Below, in pieces: positions 1 through 9,283 of a DNA stretch of 64,000 bases. Under the pieces are notes generated by a model. That model ran no database searches, was not told the origin of the DNA, and saw nothing but the letters and a program-made list of their open reading frames with translations. This DNA comes from Hyunsoonleella jejuensis (GTDB lineage Bacteria; Bacteroidota; Bacteroidia; Flavobacteriales; Flavobacteriaceae): NCBI RefSeq assembly GCF_900111025.1, contig NZ_FOFN01000001.1, positions 1,426,001 to 1,490,000 on the forward strand. Direction: 5' to 3'. Made by a program: the position numbers and the translations under genes. The number at the start of each line of letters is the position of its first letter. Within the stretch, counting starts at the first letter, position 1.

Positions 1-561
1 CTTTTAGACGAACTGGAAAAGCGTAAGATATTAGACGAAACAATTATTGTGTTATGGGGCGACCATGGATTTCATCTAGGAGATCACACCGAATGGTGTA
101 AACATTCAAATTTTGAGCAAGCAACCCGTATTCCGTTTATGTTTGCTGGCCCTGGTGTAGCAAAAAGTCAAAAATCAAACCACCCAGTAAATTTGGTAGA
201 TTTGTTTCCAACCATATTCGATTTGGCAGGAGTGCCACAGCACCAACAAACTGATGGAAAATCGTTAATGCCTCTGTTAGATTCAGATTCTAAAACCACT
301 ATTGATGTAGATTATGCCTACCATCAATATGCCCGAGGAAAACGTATGGGGTATGCCGTGAGAACAGAACGTTATAGATATACGGAGTGGCACAATAATT
401 ACAAAAGTTTCAACACTTATAGCAATGATAATATTGTAGGCATAGAATTATACGATTACGAAAAGGATCCATTAGAAACAAAGAATTTTGCCAAAGATCC
501 TGAATATAAAGCTGTAGCTGCACAATTAAAAACGACACTTAAAAATCACTTAGGAAACTAA
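1..561 (+). CDS. S1 family sulfatase, C-terminal part (runs off left edge)
   Basis: The reading frame is open from base 1, so the gene starts outside the window and only about 186 residues are seen. The visible part carries the C-terminal half of an alkaline-phosphatase-fold sulfatase: a metal-binding WGDHGFHLGDH segment around codons 19-29, then the EQATRIPFMF and LVDLFPTIFDLAG segments that are typical of the iduronate-2-sulfatase-like branch (as I recall, S1_7). The catalytic CxPxR loop lies off the edge. It ends in front of a strong terminator, so it closes a transcription unit. It probably removes sulfate esters from the polysaccharide handled by the neighbouring glycosidases; the exact substrate is not deducible. 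Confidence 0.9.
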   Translation, partial: LLDELEKRKILDETIIVLWGDHGFHLGDHTEWCKHSNFEQATRIPFMFAGPGVAKSQKSNHPVNLVDLFPTIFDLAGVPQHQQTDGKSLMPLLDSDSKTTIDVDYAYHQYARGKRMGYAVRTERYRYTEWHNNYKSFNTYSNDNIVGIELYDYEKDPLETKNFAKDPEYKAVAAQLKTTLKNHLGN

Positions 562-581
562 TAATTAATAGCGTGATTTTT

Positions 582-608
582 AAAAGCGATGGTTGTCATC
601 GCTTTTTT
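582..608 (+). terminator. Rho-independent terminator after the first sulfatase
   Basis: A perfect 10-bp stem (AAAAGCGATG with CATCGCTTTT, loop GTTGT) is followed by a run of eight T. It separates the left-edge sulfatase from the GH10 gene. Confidence 0.9.
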
Positions 609-675
609 TTGCAAAAATTTCAACATCAGAGGATAAAGCGTTGGTTAGACCAAAACAACTTTAAAAAACAAGCAA

Positions 676-1758
676 ATGAAGTATTATATAGCTCTTGCAC
701 ATCTTGGTTTTACGTTGCTATTTTATAATTGTAAATCGAACGATAATTACCAACTTAAAAGTGTTAATAATAGCAGTCCAAATCTGCTTGTTGGTGCAAC
801 CTTAAATTACCATGAGCTTGGTACCAAAAAAGAAGCGCTCTATTTAAAAGATTTCAAATATCTAACGCCAGCTAATGAAGCCAAACAACGTATCATTCAT
901 CCTAGTCCAGATGTATGGAACTGGTCTAAAATTGATGCTTTCATGGCTTTTGCTAAAAAACATGATCTTATAATGCGGTTGCATGGGCCCATAAGTCCGC
1001 AAGCCTCAAAATGGGCAAAAGAAGACCATAGAACAGCCGAAGAGCTATCACAAAATTTAGAAGAATTTGCAACGGCATTCGCGAAACGTTTTAATAATGA
1101 AACCCAAGTAAAATGGATGGATGTTGTTAATGAAACGGTATTGGCTAATGGAGATTGGTTTGGTCCCAAAGAAGGTACAGATAAATGGGAGAATCCCTGG
1201 CTAACTATAGGACTCGATGCAAACGGATATCCTAAATACATTGTAAGAGCTTTTGAAATAGCTACTAAACATGCTACAAATATCAAGCTAGTCTATAATC
1301 AAAATGCAGGTATGGAAACCGAAATGTGGGATAAAGTTAAGCGCACTATACTATACTTACGTTCCAAAGGGCTGCGCGTAGATGGATTGGGTTGGCAAGG
1401 GCATTTATTATTAGGGGCTAAACGAAAAGACTTTATAGATAATGCAGATGTAACTTTAAAGAAATTAGGAGACTTAATTGATTGGGCACATCAAAACGAT
1501 TTAGAGTTTCATGTTACAGAATTGGATTATTTAATAAAGGACGAAAGCCTTATAGATAAAGAACGTCAAGTTCAGAAAGAAGTGTATCAAAAAATTGTGG
1601 ATGTACTCCTGGAAAAAAGTAAAAACGGTACGGTAACACTTAACCTCTGGGATTTATCTGTTCGTCCTCATAAAGGTCAGGGAAATTTTCATTCGATTTA
1701 CGATGAACAATTAAACCCTACACCAGCTTATGAAGTCTTACAGGTATTATTAAAATAA
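676..1758 (+). CDS. GH10 endo-beta-1,4-xylanase family lipoprotein
   Basis: A 360-residue protein that is almost entirely one GH10 TIM barrel. The acid/base glutamate is E153 in WMDVVNETV and the nucleophile is E282 in FHVTELDYL; a conserved GLGWQGH strand lies at 237-243. The N-terminus is hydrophobic and ends in FYNC (Cys19), a relaxed lipobox followed by KSND, so a lipid-anchored, possibly surface-exposed enzyme is likely. Family members cut beta-1,4-xylan; some marine relatives act on decorated xylans. It stands between a terminator and a 157-bp gap before the fucosidase, so it may be transcribed alone or with the genes that follow. Confidence 0.9.
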   Translation: MKYYIALAHLGFTLLFYNCKSNDNYQLKSVNNSSPNLLVGATLNYHELGTKKEALYLKDFKYLTPANEAKQRIIHPSPDVWNWSKIDAFMAFAKKHDLIMRLHGPISPQASKWAKEDHRTAEELSQNLEEFATAFAKRFNNETQVKWMDVVNETVLANGDWFGPKEGTDKWENPWLTIGLDANGYPKYIVRAFEIATKHATNIKLVYNQNAGMETEMWDKVKRTILYLRSKGLRVDGLGWQGHLLLGAKRKDFIDNADVTLKKLGDLIDWAHQNDLEFHVTELDYLIKDESLIDKERQVQKEVYQKIVDVLLEKSKNGTVTLNLWDLSVRPHKGQGNFHSIYDEQLNPTPAYEVLQVLLK

Positions 1759-1915
1759 TAGATTGTAGAACTTTATTTAAGCATAATTTATTTCGAATTA
1801 ATAAATATTACGATTATTCAATAACAAGTATTTGAAAAAAACATTAGAATTTAAAGCTGTCTAAATAATATTTATAGGCCTTACTAATAGTAGTTTGATT
1901 ACAATTTTTATACAG

Positions 1916-3715
1916 GTGAAGTACTATATACTCTTAATATTAATCTTTATTTCTACTTCCTCAAGTATTGCACAGGATAGTAATAAAGGAAATTACAAAG
2001 ACCAATGGCAGTTTCCTGCCAAGGATGCCACATATTACGTAACAGCAGAGCAACAACGCGAGCTGTATGCTACTGAAGCTGAAATGCAATGGTTTAAAGA
2101 CGCAAAACTGGGCATTTTTGTGCATTGGGGTCCGGCATTATTAAAAACCAATGTGTTGAGTTGGGGAAGGTTTGGGGAAAGACCAGGTGCAGGGCGACCA
2201 GCTACAAACGGTGAGGCTCCCGAGGTTTACGATAATTTATACAAAACGTTTAACCCCAAAGACTTTGATGCTGATACTTGGATGCAACACGTAAAAGATT
2301 GGGGAGCCGAATATATAGTGTTCACTGCAAAACATCATGATGGTTTTGCTTTTTTTGATGCAAAAAATTCAGATTATACCATTATGAACACGCCATACGG
2401 TAAAGATATTTGTAAACAACTATCTGATGCAGCCCATAAGGCCGGAGTCAAACTCTTTTGGTATTATTCGCAACCTGATTGGATGCATCCAGATAATTTA
2501 AGGGAAAAACATTACGAAAATTATTTGCCCTACATGAAACAACATGTAAAACAGCTATTTACCGAATACGGTAGAATAGATGGCGTGTTTTGGGATCATT
2601 TAGCTACAAAATATTGGCAATGGGACAGTTACCATCTCCTAAAGGATATGAAACAGTGGCAATCGGGAATACTTAGCAACGCCAGAACGGGTTTTGGCTG
2701 GCCCTTGCCAGATAGAGGGGATTATGATACCCCAGAGCAATCTTTAGGTCCTGTAAATCACCATAGGTATTGGGAGGCCTGCTTAACCATGACGGATAAA
2801 TGGTTGTATAGCCCCAAAGGCCCTATTAAACCTTATGAAACCGTTTTGGGGATGTTAATTCAAGTGGCCGGAAATGGGGGTAATTTATTATTGAATCTAG
2901 GTCCTAACGGCAAAGGTACGTTTGTTGAAGCCGAAGCTAATGAAGTTGATAAAGTGGGTGCGTGGATTAAACAGTACGGGCACACCATTAAAAATACCCG
3001 TAGAGGCATTTATATTGGTGGTGATTATGGTGCCTCAACCCAGACAGGGAACAAACTTTATATTCACGTATTGCAACAATTATCAGAGGATGCTGAAGCT
3101 ACAATAGAATTACCAATGCTTCCAACTGAAATTATTTCAGCAAAAGGGATTACTGAAGGTTTTAAAAATTACGATGTTGTAAATAAAACATTGGTACTTC
3201 ACTTTAATAAAAATAAATTTATTAAAAACCTCGACAACATAGTAGAATTAACTTTAGCTGAAAATCCATTAAATTTTGAACGTATTGAAACTTGGAAAGC
3301 TAATCCATTATCTAAAAAACAATTTAACGTAACCGCATCTTCTTTTATAAAACCGAAACACAAGCCAGAAGTTATTTATAATACTAAAGGTAATGTGTTT
3401 AGTGAGGGTATTCACTTAAAGTCGTGGTGGGAACCAGCTAAAGATGATAGTAACGCGAGTTTAACATTGAATTTTCAATCAGCAAAAAAAATAAAAACAG
3501 TGTTATTGAGCGAAAATATGCGCTCGCATTGCGTACGTAAATTTACTTTGGAAACTAAAGATAAAAACGGAAACTGGAACACTATTTGTACTGGAACAAC
3601 TATTGGTGAAGGGTTGCGCATAAAATTAAGCGGTAGCGACATATTTGGTATTCGTTTTAAACCAAGAGAACATACAAAAGCCATTCAAATCACTGCATTT
3701 AATGTTTATGAATAG
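1916..3715 (+). CDS. GH29 alpha-L-fucosidase with C-terminal F5/8-type domain
   Basis: A 599-residue secreted enzyme. The GH29 barrel spans about residues 45-360, with a KLGIFVHWGP strand, the TAKHHDGFAFF strand and the nucleophile aspartate D227 in DGVFWDH. The C-terminal 130 residues look like a discoidin (F5/8 type C) carbohydrate-binding module. I chose the GTG at 1916 because it gives a clean signal peptide (MKYYILLILIFISTSSSIA); an upstream TTG at 1895 adds seven residues before it. The family releases terminal alpha-L-fucose by retention. The stop codon overlaps the start of the next sulfatase (ATGAATAG), indicating co-translation. Confidence 0.9.
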   Translation: MKYYILLILIFISTSSSIAQDSNKGNYKDQWQFPAKDATYYVTAEQQRELYATEAEMQWFKDAKLGIFVHWGPALLKTNVLSWGRFGERPGAGRPATNGEAPEVYDNLYKTFNPKDFDADTWMQHVKDWGAEYIVFTAKHHDGFAFFDAKNSDYTIMNTPYGKDICKQLSDAAHKAGVKLFWYYSQPDWMHPDNLREKHYENYLPYMKQHVKQLFTEYGRIDGVFWDHLATKYWQWDSYHLLKDMKQWQSGILSNARTGFGWPLPDRGDYDTPEQSLGPVNHHRYWEACLTMTDKWLYSPKGPIKPYETVLGMLIQVAGNGGNLLLNLGPNGKGTFVEAEANEVDKVGAWIKQYGHTIKNTRRGIYIGGDYGASTQTGNKLYIHVLQQLSEDAEATIELPMLPTEIISAKGITEGFKNYDVVNKTLVLHFNKNKFIKNLDNIVELTLAENPLNFERIETWKANPLSKKQFNVTASSFIKPKHKPEVIYNTKGNVFSEGIHLKSWWEPAKDDSNASLTLNFQSAKKIKTVLLSENMRSHCVRKFTLETKDKNGNWNTICTGTTIGEGLRIKLSGSDIFGIRFKPREHTKAIQITAFNVYE

Positions 3716-5120
3716 ATTATTTTTTATAACAGTTTTAAGCTTAGTTTCTTTTGTTTCTAAAGCACAGAAAACCATTAAGAAGCCTAATATAGTCTTTATT
3801 CTCGCAGATGATTTAGGTATTAATGCCCTGAACTGCTATGGTAACAACCTAGTTGAATCGCCTCATATAGATCGCCTTTTTTCAGAAGGTATGCATTTTA
3901 CAAATGGCTACAGTAACGACCCCACTTGTGCGCCTTCACGAGCTTCAATTATGACGGGCCAATATGTGCCAAGGCATAAGGTGTATCGGGTAGCAGATCG
4001 CTTTAAAAAAGACGCAGTTACCCTTTCTAATATGCAATATTTACCTCCTGAAAATAACAGGGTTCATGGACAAGGTGTGGGAGTTGCGCCCGAAAAAACA
4101 CTTATTCCAGAAGCATTGAAAGCGAATGGTTATGCAACATCAGCCTATGGAAAGTGGCATTTAGGAAGAGGTGCAATGGGAATACCTAACCAGTTTGATG
4201 AAGGTTTTGAAATTACGGGACATTACACCATTAAAACAGAACCTAAGCAAAACCTTGAGGATGGGGTTTATGCATCAGATCTAGTAACGCAAAAAACAAT
4301 TGATTTTATTAAAAATGCTGTAGAAAGCAAAACACCCTTTTTTGCCTACGTGCCTTATTATTTGGTACATAAACCCTTAGAGCCAAAACCGGAAGACCTT
4401 GAGTATGTAAAGAACAAGTTAAAAGACAATACCATAATTGGCAAAGATGAAATTAAAGTGCTGGCTATGATTAAAGGTCTAGACGATAATATTGGTGCCT
4501 TATTAACTACAATATCAGAATTAGGTATTGAAGAAGAAACTATTATCATTTTTACTTCAGATAATGGCCATTATAAAACAGAAAGCAACATCTTCAATCA
4601 ACCTTATAAAGGTGTTAAGGGCCAAACATTAGAAGGTGGTATTCGCGTACCCTATATATTTAAGTGGAAGCATAACATTCAGGCAGGGTCTATTTCCAAA
4701 GAGCCTATTATTCATGTTGATATTTATCCTACTATTTTAGAGATGACAGGAACTCCGAAACCTCAAAATTTAGTACTTGATGGAGAAAGTTTGTTCCCTA
4801 TTTTAAGCAATAGAAACAAAAAATTAAAACGCGATGCCCTTATTTGGGAATACACAAATTATTCAAGGTATAATGCGAAGAGACAAACGTTTGCTTCAGA
4901 ATGGGTTAATGTGATTCAGCAAGAGGGCTATAAATTAACAGAGGTTGTGGAATCAGACACCTATTATTTGTATAATTTGAATAATGACCCTTATGAAACC
5001 AGAGAGGTCTCTAAAAATTATCCCGAAAAAGTCCATAAGCTTAAAACCAGACTAAAGCAGTGGAAAGAGGAGGTTGGGCACGAAGCGCCAAAACCTAATC
5101 CAGATTACAAGAAAATATAA
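3708..5120 (+). CDS. Secreted S1 family arylsulfatase
   Basis: 470 residues from the ATG at 3708, which overlaps the fucosidase stop by 8 bp and starts a good signal peptide ending SFVSKAQ; the reading frame is open further upstream, but only inside the fucosidase gene. Visible family features are NIVFILADDLG (metal aspartates about 34-35), the formylglycine loop TCAPSRASIMTG (C74, R78), AYGKWHLG, and FTSDNGH. The cysteine must be oxidised to formylglycine by an FGE or anSME enzyme that is not in this window. It hydrolyses sulfate esters, probably periplasmically on oligosaccharides trimmed by the fucosidase and xylanases. Confidence 0.92.
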   Translation: MNRLFFITVLSLVSFVSKAQKTIKKPNIVFILADDLGINALNCYGNNLVESPHIDRLFSEGMHFTNGYSNDPTCAPSRASIMTGQYVPRHKVYRVADRFKKDAVTLSNMQYLPPENNRVHGQGVGVAPEKTLIPEALKANGYATSAYGKWHLGRGAMGIPNQFDEGFEITGHYTIKTEPKQNLEDGVYASDLVTQKTIDFIKNAVESKTPFFAYVPYYLVHKPLEPKPEDLEYVKNKLKDNTIIGKDEIKVLAMIKGLDDNIGALLTTISELGIEEETIIIFTSDNGHYKTESNIFNQPYKGVKGQTLEGGIRVPYIFKWKHNIQAGSISKEPIIHVDIYPTILEMTGTPKPQNLVLDGESLFPILSNRNKKLKRDALIWEYTNYSRYNAKRQTFASEWVNVIQQEGYKLTEVVESDTYYLYNLNNDPYETREVSKNYPEKVHKLKTRLKQWKEEVGHEAPKPNPDYKKI

Positions 5121-5252
5121 ATCAAACACTTGCTATAGGGCATAATAAGCGTAAAAAATTGAAATAGACGATTATCTAACCTTTTCAGATACTTAGTTAT
5201 ACATTGAGGTAAATTTTTAATCTAATTTTAGCTTATCATAAAAAATACACTT

Positions 5253-6668
5253 ATGAATCTAATAAAACGTTTTGCATTTATCATATTAGTTTTGCTTTTT
5301 GGCTGTAAAACACAACAATCGAACCTAAAGCAAACTACCGAAACAGAACAACCTAATATCTTAATTATTCATGTGGATGATTTAGGATACCATGATTTAA
5401 GTGGCCATGGCTCAAAAATTTATCAAACACCAAATATTGATGCTTTAGAGAAAGCATCTATTTCTTTTACCAATGCCTATGCAAACTATCCACGATGTGT
5501 GCCATCACGGTATGCAATGATGACGGGGAATTATCCTGTACAAAATGGTAATGTGCCAGATGATGGGTTTAAATTAAATAATACGCCAGATAATAAAAAC
5601 TTTGTAAAGCAATTTAAGGCCTCAGGATACCAAACCGCATATTTTGGCAAATGGCATCTTGGTGGCGAAGGGAGCTTAAAGGATTTTGGTTACGACTATA
5701 GTTTTGGCGCAGGACACGCAGGCTCTCCAATAAGCTTTTTATACCCTTTTAATGTGTTTAAAGGCAAAGGAAAAACTAAAAAATCCCCTATTCCAGACGT
5801 AGATAATGTGAGTAAAGAAGGCGATTATTTAATGGATGTGATGACGGATAATGTGATTAAATACATTAAAAATGCAGATAAGAACAAACCTTTCATGGCT
5901 ATGTTTTCGTTTTATGCAGTGCATCAGCCTTTAGAAGCCAAACAAAAGGATATACAACGCAATAAAGAAGAAATTAAGAATTTCGATTTTGGAAATCAAC
6001 CAGAATTCATTCCAGAAGGTACTGGCCGTACTAAAATGCGCCAAAACCACCCTAAATATGCGGCCATGGTTGAAACTATGGATGAAAATGTGGGCAAGCT
6101 TTTACAAACCTTGAAAGATTTGAATATTGAAGACAACACTATCGTTATCTTTTCATCAGACCATGGAGGTTTGTCTAACGATGGGTATAATAAGCGCGAT
6201 TTGGCTACAACAAATTATCCGTTGCGTGCAGGTAAAGGTTGGTTGTATGATGGTGGTATAAAAGTGCCTTTATTGGTGAAATGGAACGGTAAATTTCAAC
6301 CACGAACAGATAACGAATCTATCATTATGCTCATGGATGTTTTTCCTACCTTAACCGATATTACCTCGAAAGCTGATTTAAAAACCGATGGTAAAAGTTT
6401 TCTTCCAGTACTTAAAGGTGAAGAGAATTGGAAAGACCGCACCGTATTTTGGCACTCCTCAAAAGCCAGACCTAAAAGCACTGGAGACACCAAATCCTCA
6501 AGTATTAGAAAAGGGGACTTTAAATTGATTAATTGGTATAAGGAAGGACGAACAGAATTATATAACATTGTTAACGACCCATCTGAAAGTAAGGACATTT
6601 CAGAAGATAATCCTAAATTAACTCAGGCTCTGCTTGGTGAATTAAACACTTGGAAATCTAATTTTTAA
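5253..6668 (+). CDS. S1 family sulfatase lipoprotein
   Basis: 471 residues with a lipoprotein signal (LLFGC, Cys18). Landmarks are NILIIHVDDLGYHDLS with the first metal aspartates, the formylglycine loop RCVPSRYAMMTG (C82), YFGKWHLGGEG and IFSSDHGGLS. It is the first gene of a tight run reaching 13338: the esterase starts 6 bp after its stop. A 132-bp gap precedes it and probably holds the promoter, though I see no clear TAnnTTTG there. Lipid anchoring suggests it faces the periplasm or the cell surface. Confidence 0.92.
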   Translation: MNLIKRFAFIILVLLFGCKTQQSNLKQTTETEQPNILIIHVDDLGYHDLSGHGSKIYQTPNIDALEKASISFTNAYANYPRCVPSRYAMMTGNYPVQNGNVPDDGFKLNNTPDNKNFVKQFKASGYQTAYFGKWHLGGEGSLKDFGYDYSFGAGHAGSPISFLYPFNVFKGKGKTKKSPIPDVDNVSKEGDYLMDVMTDNVIKYIKNADKNKPFMAMFSFYAVHQPLEAKQKDIQRNKEEIKNFDFGNQPEFIPEGTGRTKMRQNHPKYAAMVETMDENVGKLLQTLKDLNIEDNTIVIFSSDHGGLSNDGYNKRDLATTNYPLRAGKGWLYDGGIKVPLLVKWNGKFQPRTDNESIIMLMDVFPTLTDITSKADLKTDGKSFLPVLKGEENWKDRTVFWHSSKARPKSTGDTKSSSIRKGDFKLINWYKEGRTELYNIVNDPSESKDISEDNPKLTQALLGELNTWKSNF

Positions 6669-6674
6669 AGCCTT

Positions 6675-7523
6675 ATGAAAACTCTAATTTATAGTGTTAT
6701 TTTTTTCACCTGTTTAAGTTTTTATGCACAAAACCCAATACCTGAAATAGAATCTGAAACTGTCATTTACAAGAAAATTGATACTATTGCATTGAAGTTG
6801 CATATTTATAAACCTTTGGATTTTGATGCTTCTAAAACCTATAACTGCATTGTGTTTTTCCATGGAGGTGGTTGGAATGGAGGCTCTTATAAAGCCTTTC
6901 AACGGCAATCTCGATATCTGGCTTCTAGAGGAATGATTGCTATTTCTGCTGAATATCGTCTTAAAAACACGCATCAAACCACGCCTTTTGAAGCCGTTGA
7001 AGATGCAAAGTCGGCTATTCGCTACGTACGGAAACATGCAAAAGATTTAAGTATCAATCCAGATAAAATTGCTTCCGGAGGTGGATCGGCAGGAGGCCAT
7101 TTGGCCGCTGCTTGTGGAAACATTGAAGGTTTGGAAGCCAAAAACGAAGACCTTAGTGTCAGCTCTAAAGCCAATGCATTAGTGCTTTATAACCCTGTTT
7201 ACGATAATAGTAAACGAGGTTACGGCTATCGAAGAATGAATGGCAGATATTTGGAGATTTCACCATTGCATAATATCTCAAACGGAGCACCGCCTACCAT
7301 AGTGTTTTTTGGCACTAACGACAAGACAACCCCCGTAATATCATCCGAAGAATACAAAGCTAAAATGGAGGCTGTAGGCAGTCGCTGTGATCTACATTTT
7401 TATGAAGGCGCAGAACATAGCTTTTTCAATAGAGGAAACTATTTTACAGACACCCTTATAAAAACTGATACTTTTTTGACATCCTTAGGCTTTTTGGAGG
7501 GTGTCCCTACAATTAAAAAATAA
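6675..7523 (+). CDS. Secreted alpha/beta-hydrolase esterase (carbohydrate-esterase-like)
   Basis: 282 residues with a signal peptide ending FYAQ. It has the hormone-sensitive-lipase/acetyl-esterase layout: oxyanion motif HGGGW at 63-67, nucleophile S138 in GGGSAGGH, acid D216 in FGTNDKTTP and H248 in GAEHSFF. Related proteins in polysaccharide loci remove acetyl or other acyl groups from xylan-type chains, which fits the two GH10 genes here. Its stop codon overlaps the next start (TAATG), so it is translated with the GH10-CBM gene. The substrate is inferred from context only. Confidence 0.85.
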   Translation: MKTLIYSVIFFTCLSFYAQNPIPEIESETVIYKKIDTIALKLHIYKPLDFDASKTYNCIVFFHGGGWNGGSYKAFQRQSRYLASRGMIAISAEYRLKNTHQTTPFEAVEDAKSAIRYVRKHAKDLSINPDKIASGGGSAGGHLAAACGNIEGLEAKNEDLSVSSKANALVLYNPVYDNSKRGYGYRRMNGRYLEISPLHNISNGAPPTIVFFGTNDKTTPVISSEEYKAKMEAVGSRCDLHFYEGAEHSFFNRGNYFTDTLIKTDTFLTSLGFLEGVPTIKK

Positions 7524-9283
7524 TGATTATGAAACGATTGATTTTTCAATTAATAGTATGCATCCTATCGTTTAGTGCCTTTGCGCAAAGCAGTACTATA
7601 AACGGAGAAGACCTCATACTTGGTGATAAACTAAAACACCTCAGTACAAATAAAAACTATGGTAAGGTTACTGCTACTACAGACACTATTGCCAATACGC
7701 CAATTATTGAATTTGAAACCTTTGTTCAACCCAAATTTATATACAATTGCGCTACAGCATTGCCTATAAAAAATGGAAACTATAAAGCAGGAACTGTATT
7801 CTTGGTTTCCTTTGATGCTAGGACGGTTAAATCAAGCTTAGAAACCGGTGAGGCAAAAGTTAATGTGTTATTTCGCCAGACAGATTCCTATAAAGATAAC
7901 CTCGTTACCACGCAAAGTATATCATCAAATTGGCAAACCTACTATTTACCTTTTGAAGCCAACGTACCATTGAAAGAGGAGGCCTTTAAACTTGTCTTTC
8001 ACTATGGTTTTAAGCCACAATCTTTTCAAATAAAAAATTTAAAATTTGAAGTTTTTCCAAAGGGAACAAGCATAAATAGTTTGCCAAAAACAAAAATTAC
8101 CTACAGCGGTATGGAACCAGATGCCCCATGGAGAGCGTCTGCTATAAAACGTATTGATAGCTTGCGTAAAGGCAATTTTAAAATACAATTAGTTAAAAAC
8201 AACGTTCCTGTAGCTAACCAAGCGGTATCTATAAAACTTAAAAAACATGCATTCTTGTTTGGGGCCGCAGTTAATGCTAAGGATATAGTTGAAGACCAGA
8301 CCTACTATAGCAATTTTAAAAAGGCATTTAATTTGGCGGTTCCTGCAAACGATTTAAAAATTAAGACATGGAGATGGGAGGTTAAAAGACCCACGACAAT
8401 GGAAGCCCTACAAATGCTTAATAAAGACAATATAAAAGTAAAAGGGCATGTGCTGATTTGGCCTGGATTTAATTATTTAACACCTATTTTTAAGGAAAAA
8501 GAGGATGACCCAAAAGCTATTACAAAGCTAACAGAAGACCATGTGGAAACCATGCTAGAGGTAACTAAAGGCAAGGTGTCACACTGGGACGTGGTTAACG
8601 AAGCCTACACCAACCAAGATTTGCAAACCATTACTGGGTCGGAAGATATTCTGTATAACGGTTTTAGGGCTTTAAAGGCAAAACAGCCCAACGTATTGGC
8701 ATTTACCAACGAGTATGGTATTATTAGTAAAGGTGGATTAGACACACAAAAACAACATTGGTATTACGATTTTGTTAAACGAATCGATGAAAATACTGAA
8801 GGATTAATTGACGGTATTGGTATTCAATGCCATATAGGTTCCGACCTTACTCCACCTGAAAAAGTTATAGAAATTCTTGATTTTTACGGGCAATTGGATA
8901 AGGAAATAAGTATTTCAGAATTCACTATGGATATACAAGATCCTGAAATTAGAGAGCAATACACCAAAGATTTTATGATCGCCACCTTAAGCCACCCTAA
9001 GGTTAGGGAATTTTTGTTTTGGGGCTTTGTTGAGGATGAAAGAAAAAAAGTGGATGTCTATAATAAAGATTGGAGCCTGGGTGCCATGGGAAAAGCGTTC
9101 TTTTCTTTGGTGCATGACCAGTGGAATACCAATTTGGTAGGCAATAGCAACGAAAGAGGGGTGATAGATGGTACAGGTTTTTATGGTGAATATGAATATG
9201 CTTTTTTAGATGGTAACAAATTAATTAAAGGCACGTTTAGTGTGAAGCCGAATCAAACTAATTTCAAAAAGATTGAATTATGA
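7523..9283 (+). CDS. GH10 family enzyme with N-terminal carbohydrate-binding domain
   Basis: 586 residues: a signal peptide ending AFAQ (about 22), a beta-sandwich that resembles CBM4/9-type modules at about 30-180, then a GH10 barrel. The GH10 acid/base is E360 in HWDVVNEAY and the nucleophile E466 in ISISEFTMD; KGHVLIWPG at 308-316 is the typical GH10 strand. Two in-frame ATGs (7523 and 7529) are possible; the first overlaps the esterase stop as TAATG. The downstream sulfatase overlaps its stop by ATGA. It differs from the 676-1758 enzyme by being a soluble, larger two-domain protein, so the two probably act at different steps or places. Confidence 0.88.
   Translation: MIMKRLIFQLIVCILSFSAFAQSSTINGEDLILGDKLKHLSTNKNYGKVTATTDTIANTPIIEFETFVQPKFIYNCATALPIKNGNYKAGTVFLVSFDARTVKSSLETGEAKVNVLFRQTDSYKDNLVTTQSISSNWQTYYLPFEANVPLKEEAFKLVFHYGFKPQSFQIKNLKFEVFPKGTSINSLPKTKITYSGMEPDAPWRASAIKRIDSLRKGNFKIQLVKNNVPVANQAVSIKLKKHAFLFGAAVNAKDIVEDQTYYSNFKKAFNLAVPANDLKIKTWRWEVKRPTTMEALQMLNKDNIKVKGHVLIWPGFNYLTPIFKEKEDDPKAITKLTEDHVETMLEVTKGKVSHWDVVNEAYTNQDLQTITGSEDILYNGFRALKAKQPNVLAFTNEYGIISKGGLDTQKQHWYYDFVKRIDENTEGLIDGIGIQCHIGSDLTPPEKVIEILDFYGQLDKEISISEFTMDIQDPEIREQYTKDFMIATLSHPKVREFLFWGFVEDERKKVDVYNKDWSLGAMGKAFFSLVHDQWNTNLVGNSNERGVIDGTGFYGEYEYAFLDGNKLIKGTFSVKPNQTNFKKIEL

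Noticed and set aside
897-1286. 129-codon minus-strand ORF inside the GH10 gene
   Set aside because: Complement of a strongly conserved GH10 frame; no signal or family likeness.
3645-3707. Upstream extension of the sulfatase start
   Set aside because: Would lie inside the fucosidase gene and destroy the signal peptide position; ATG at 3708 is better.
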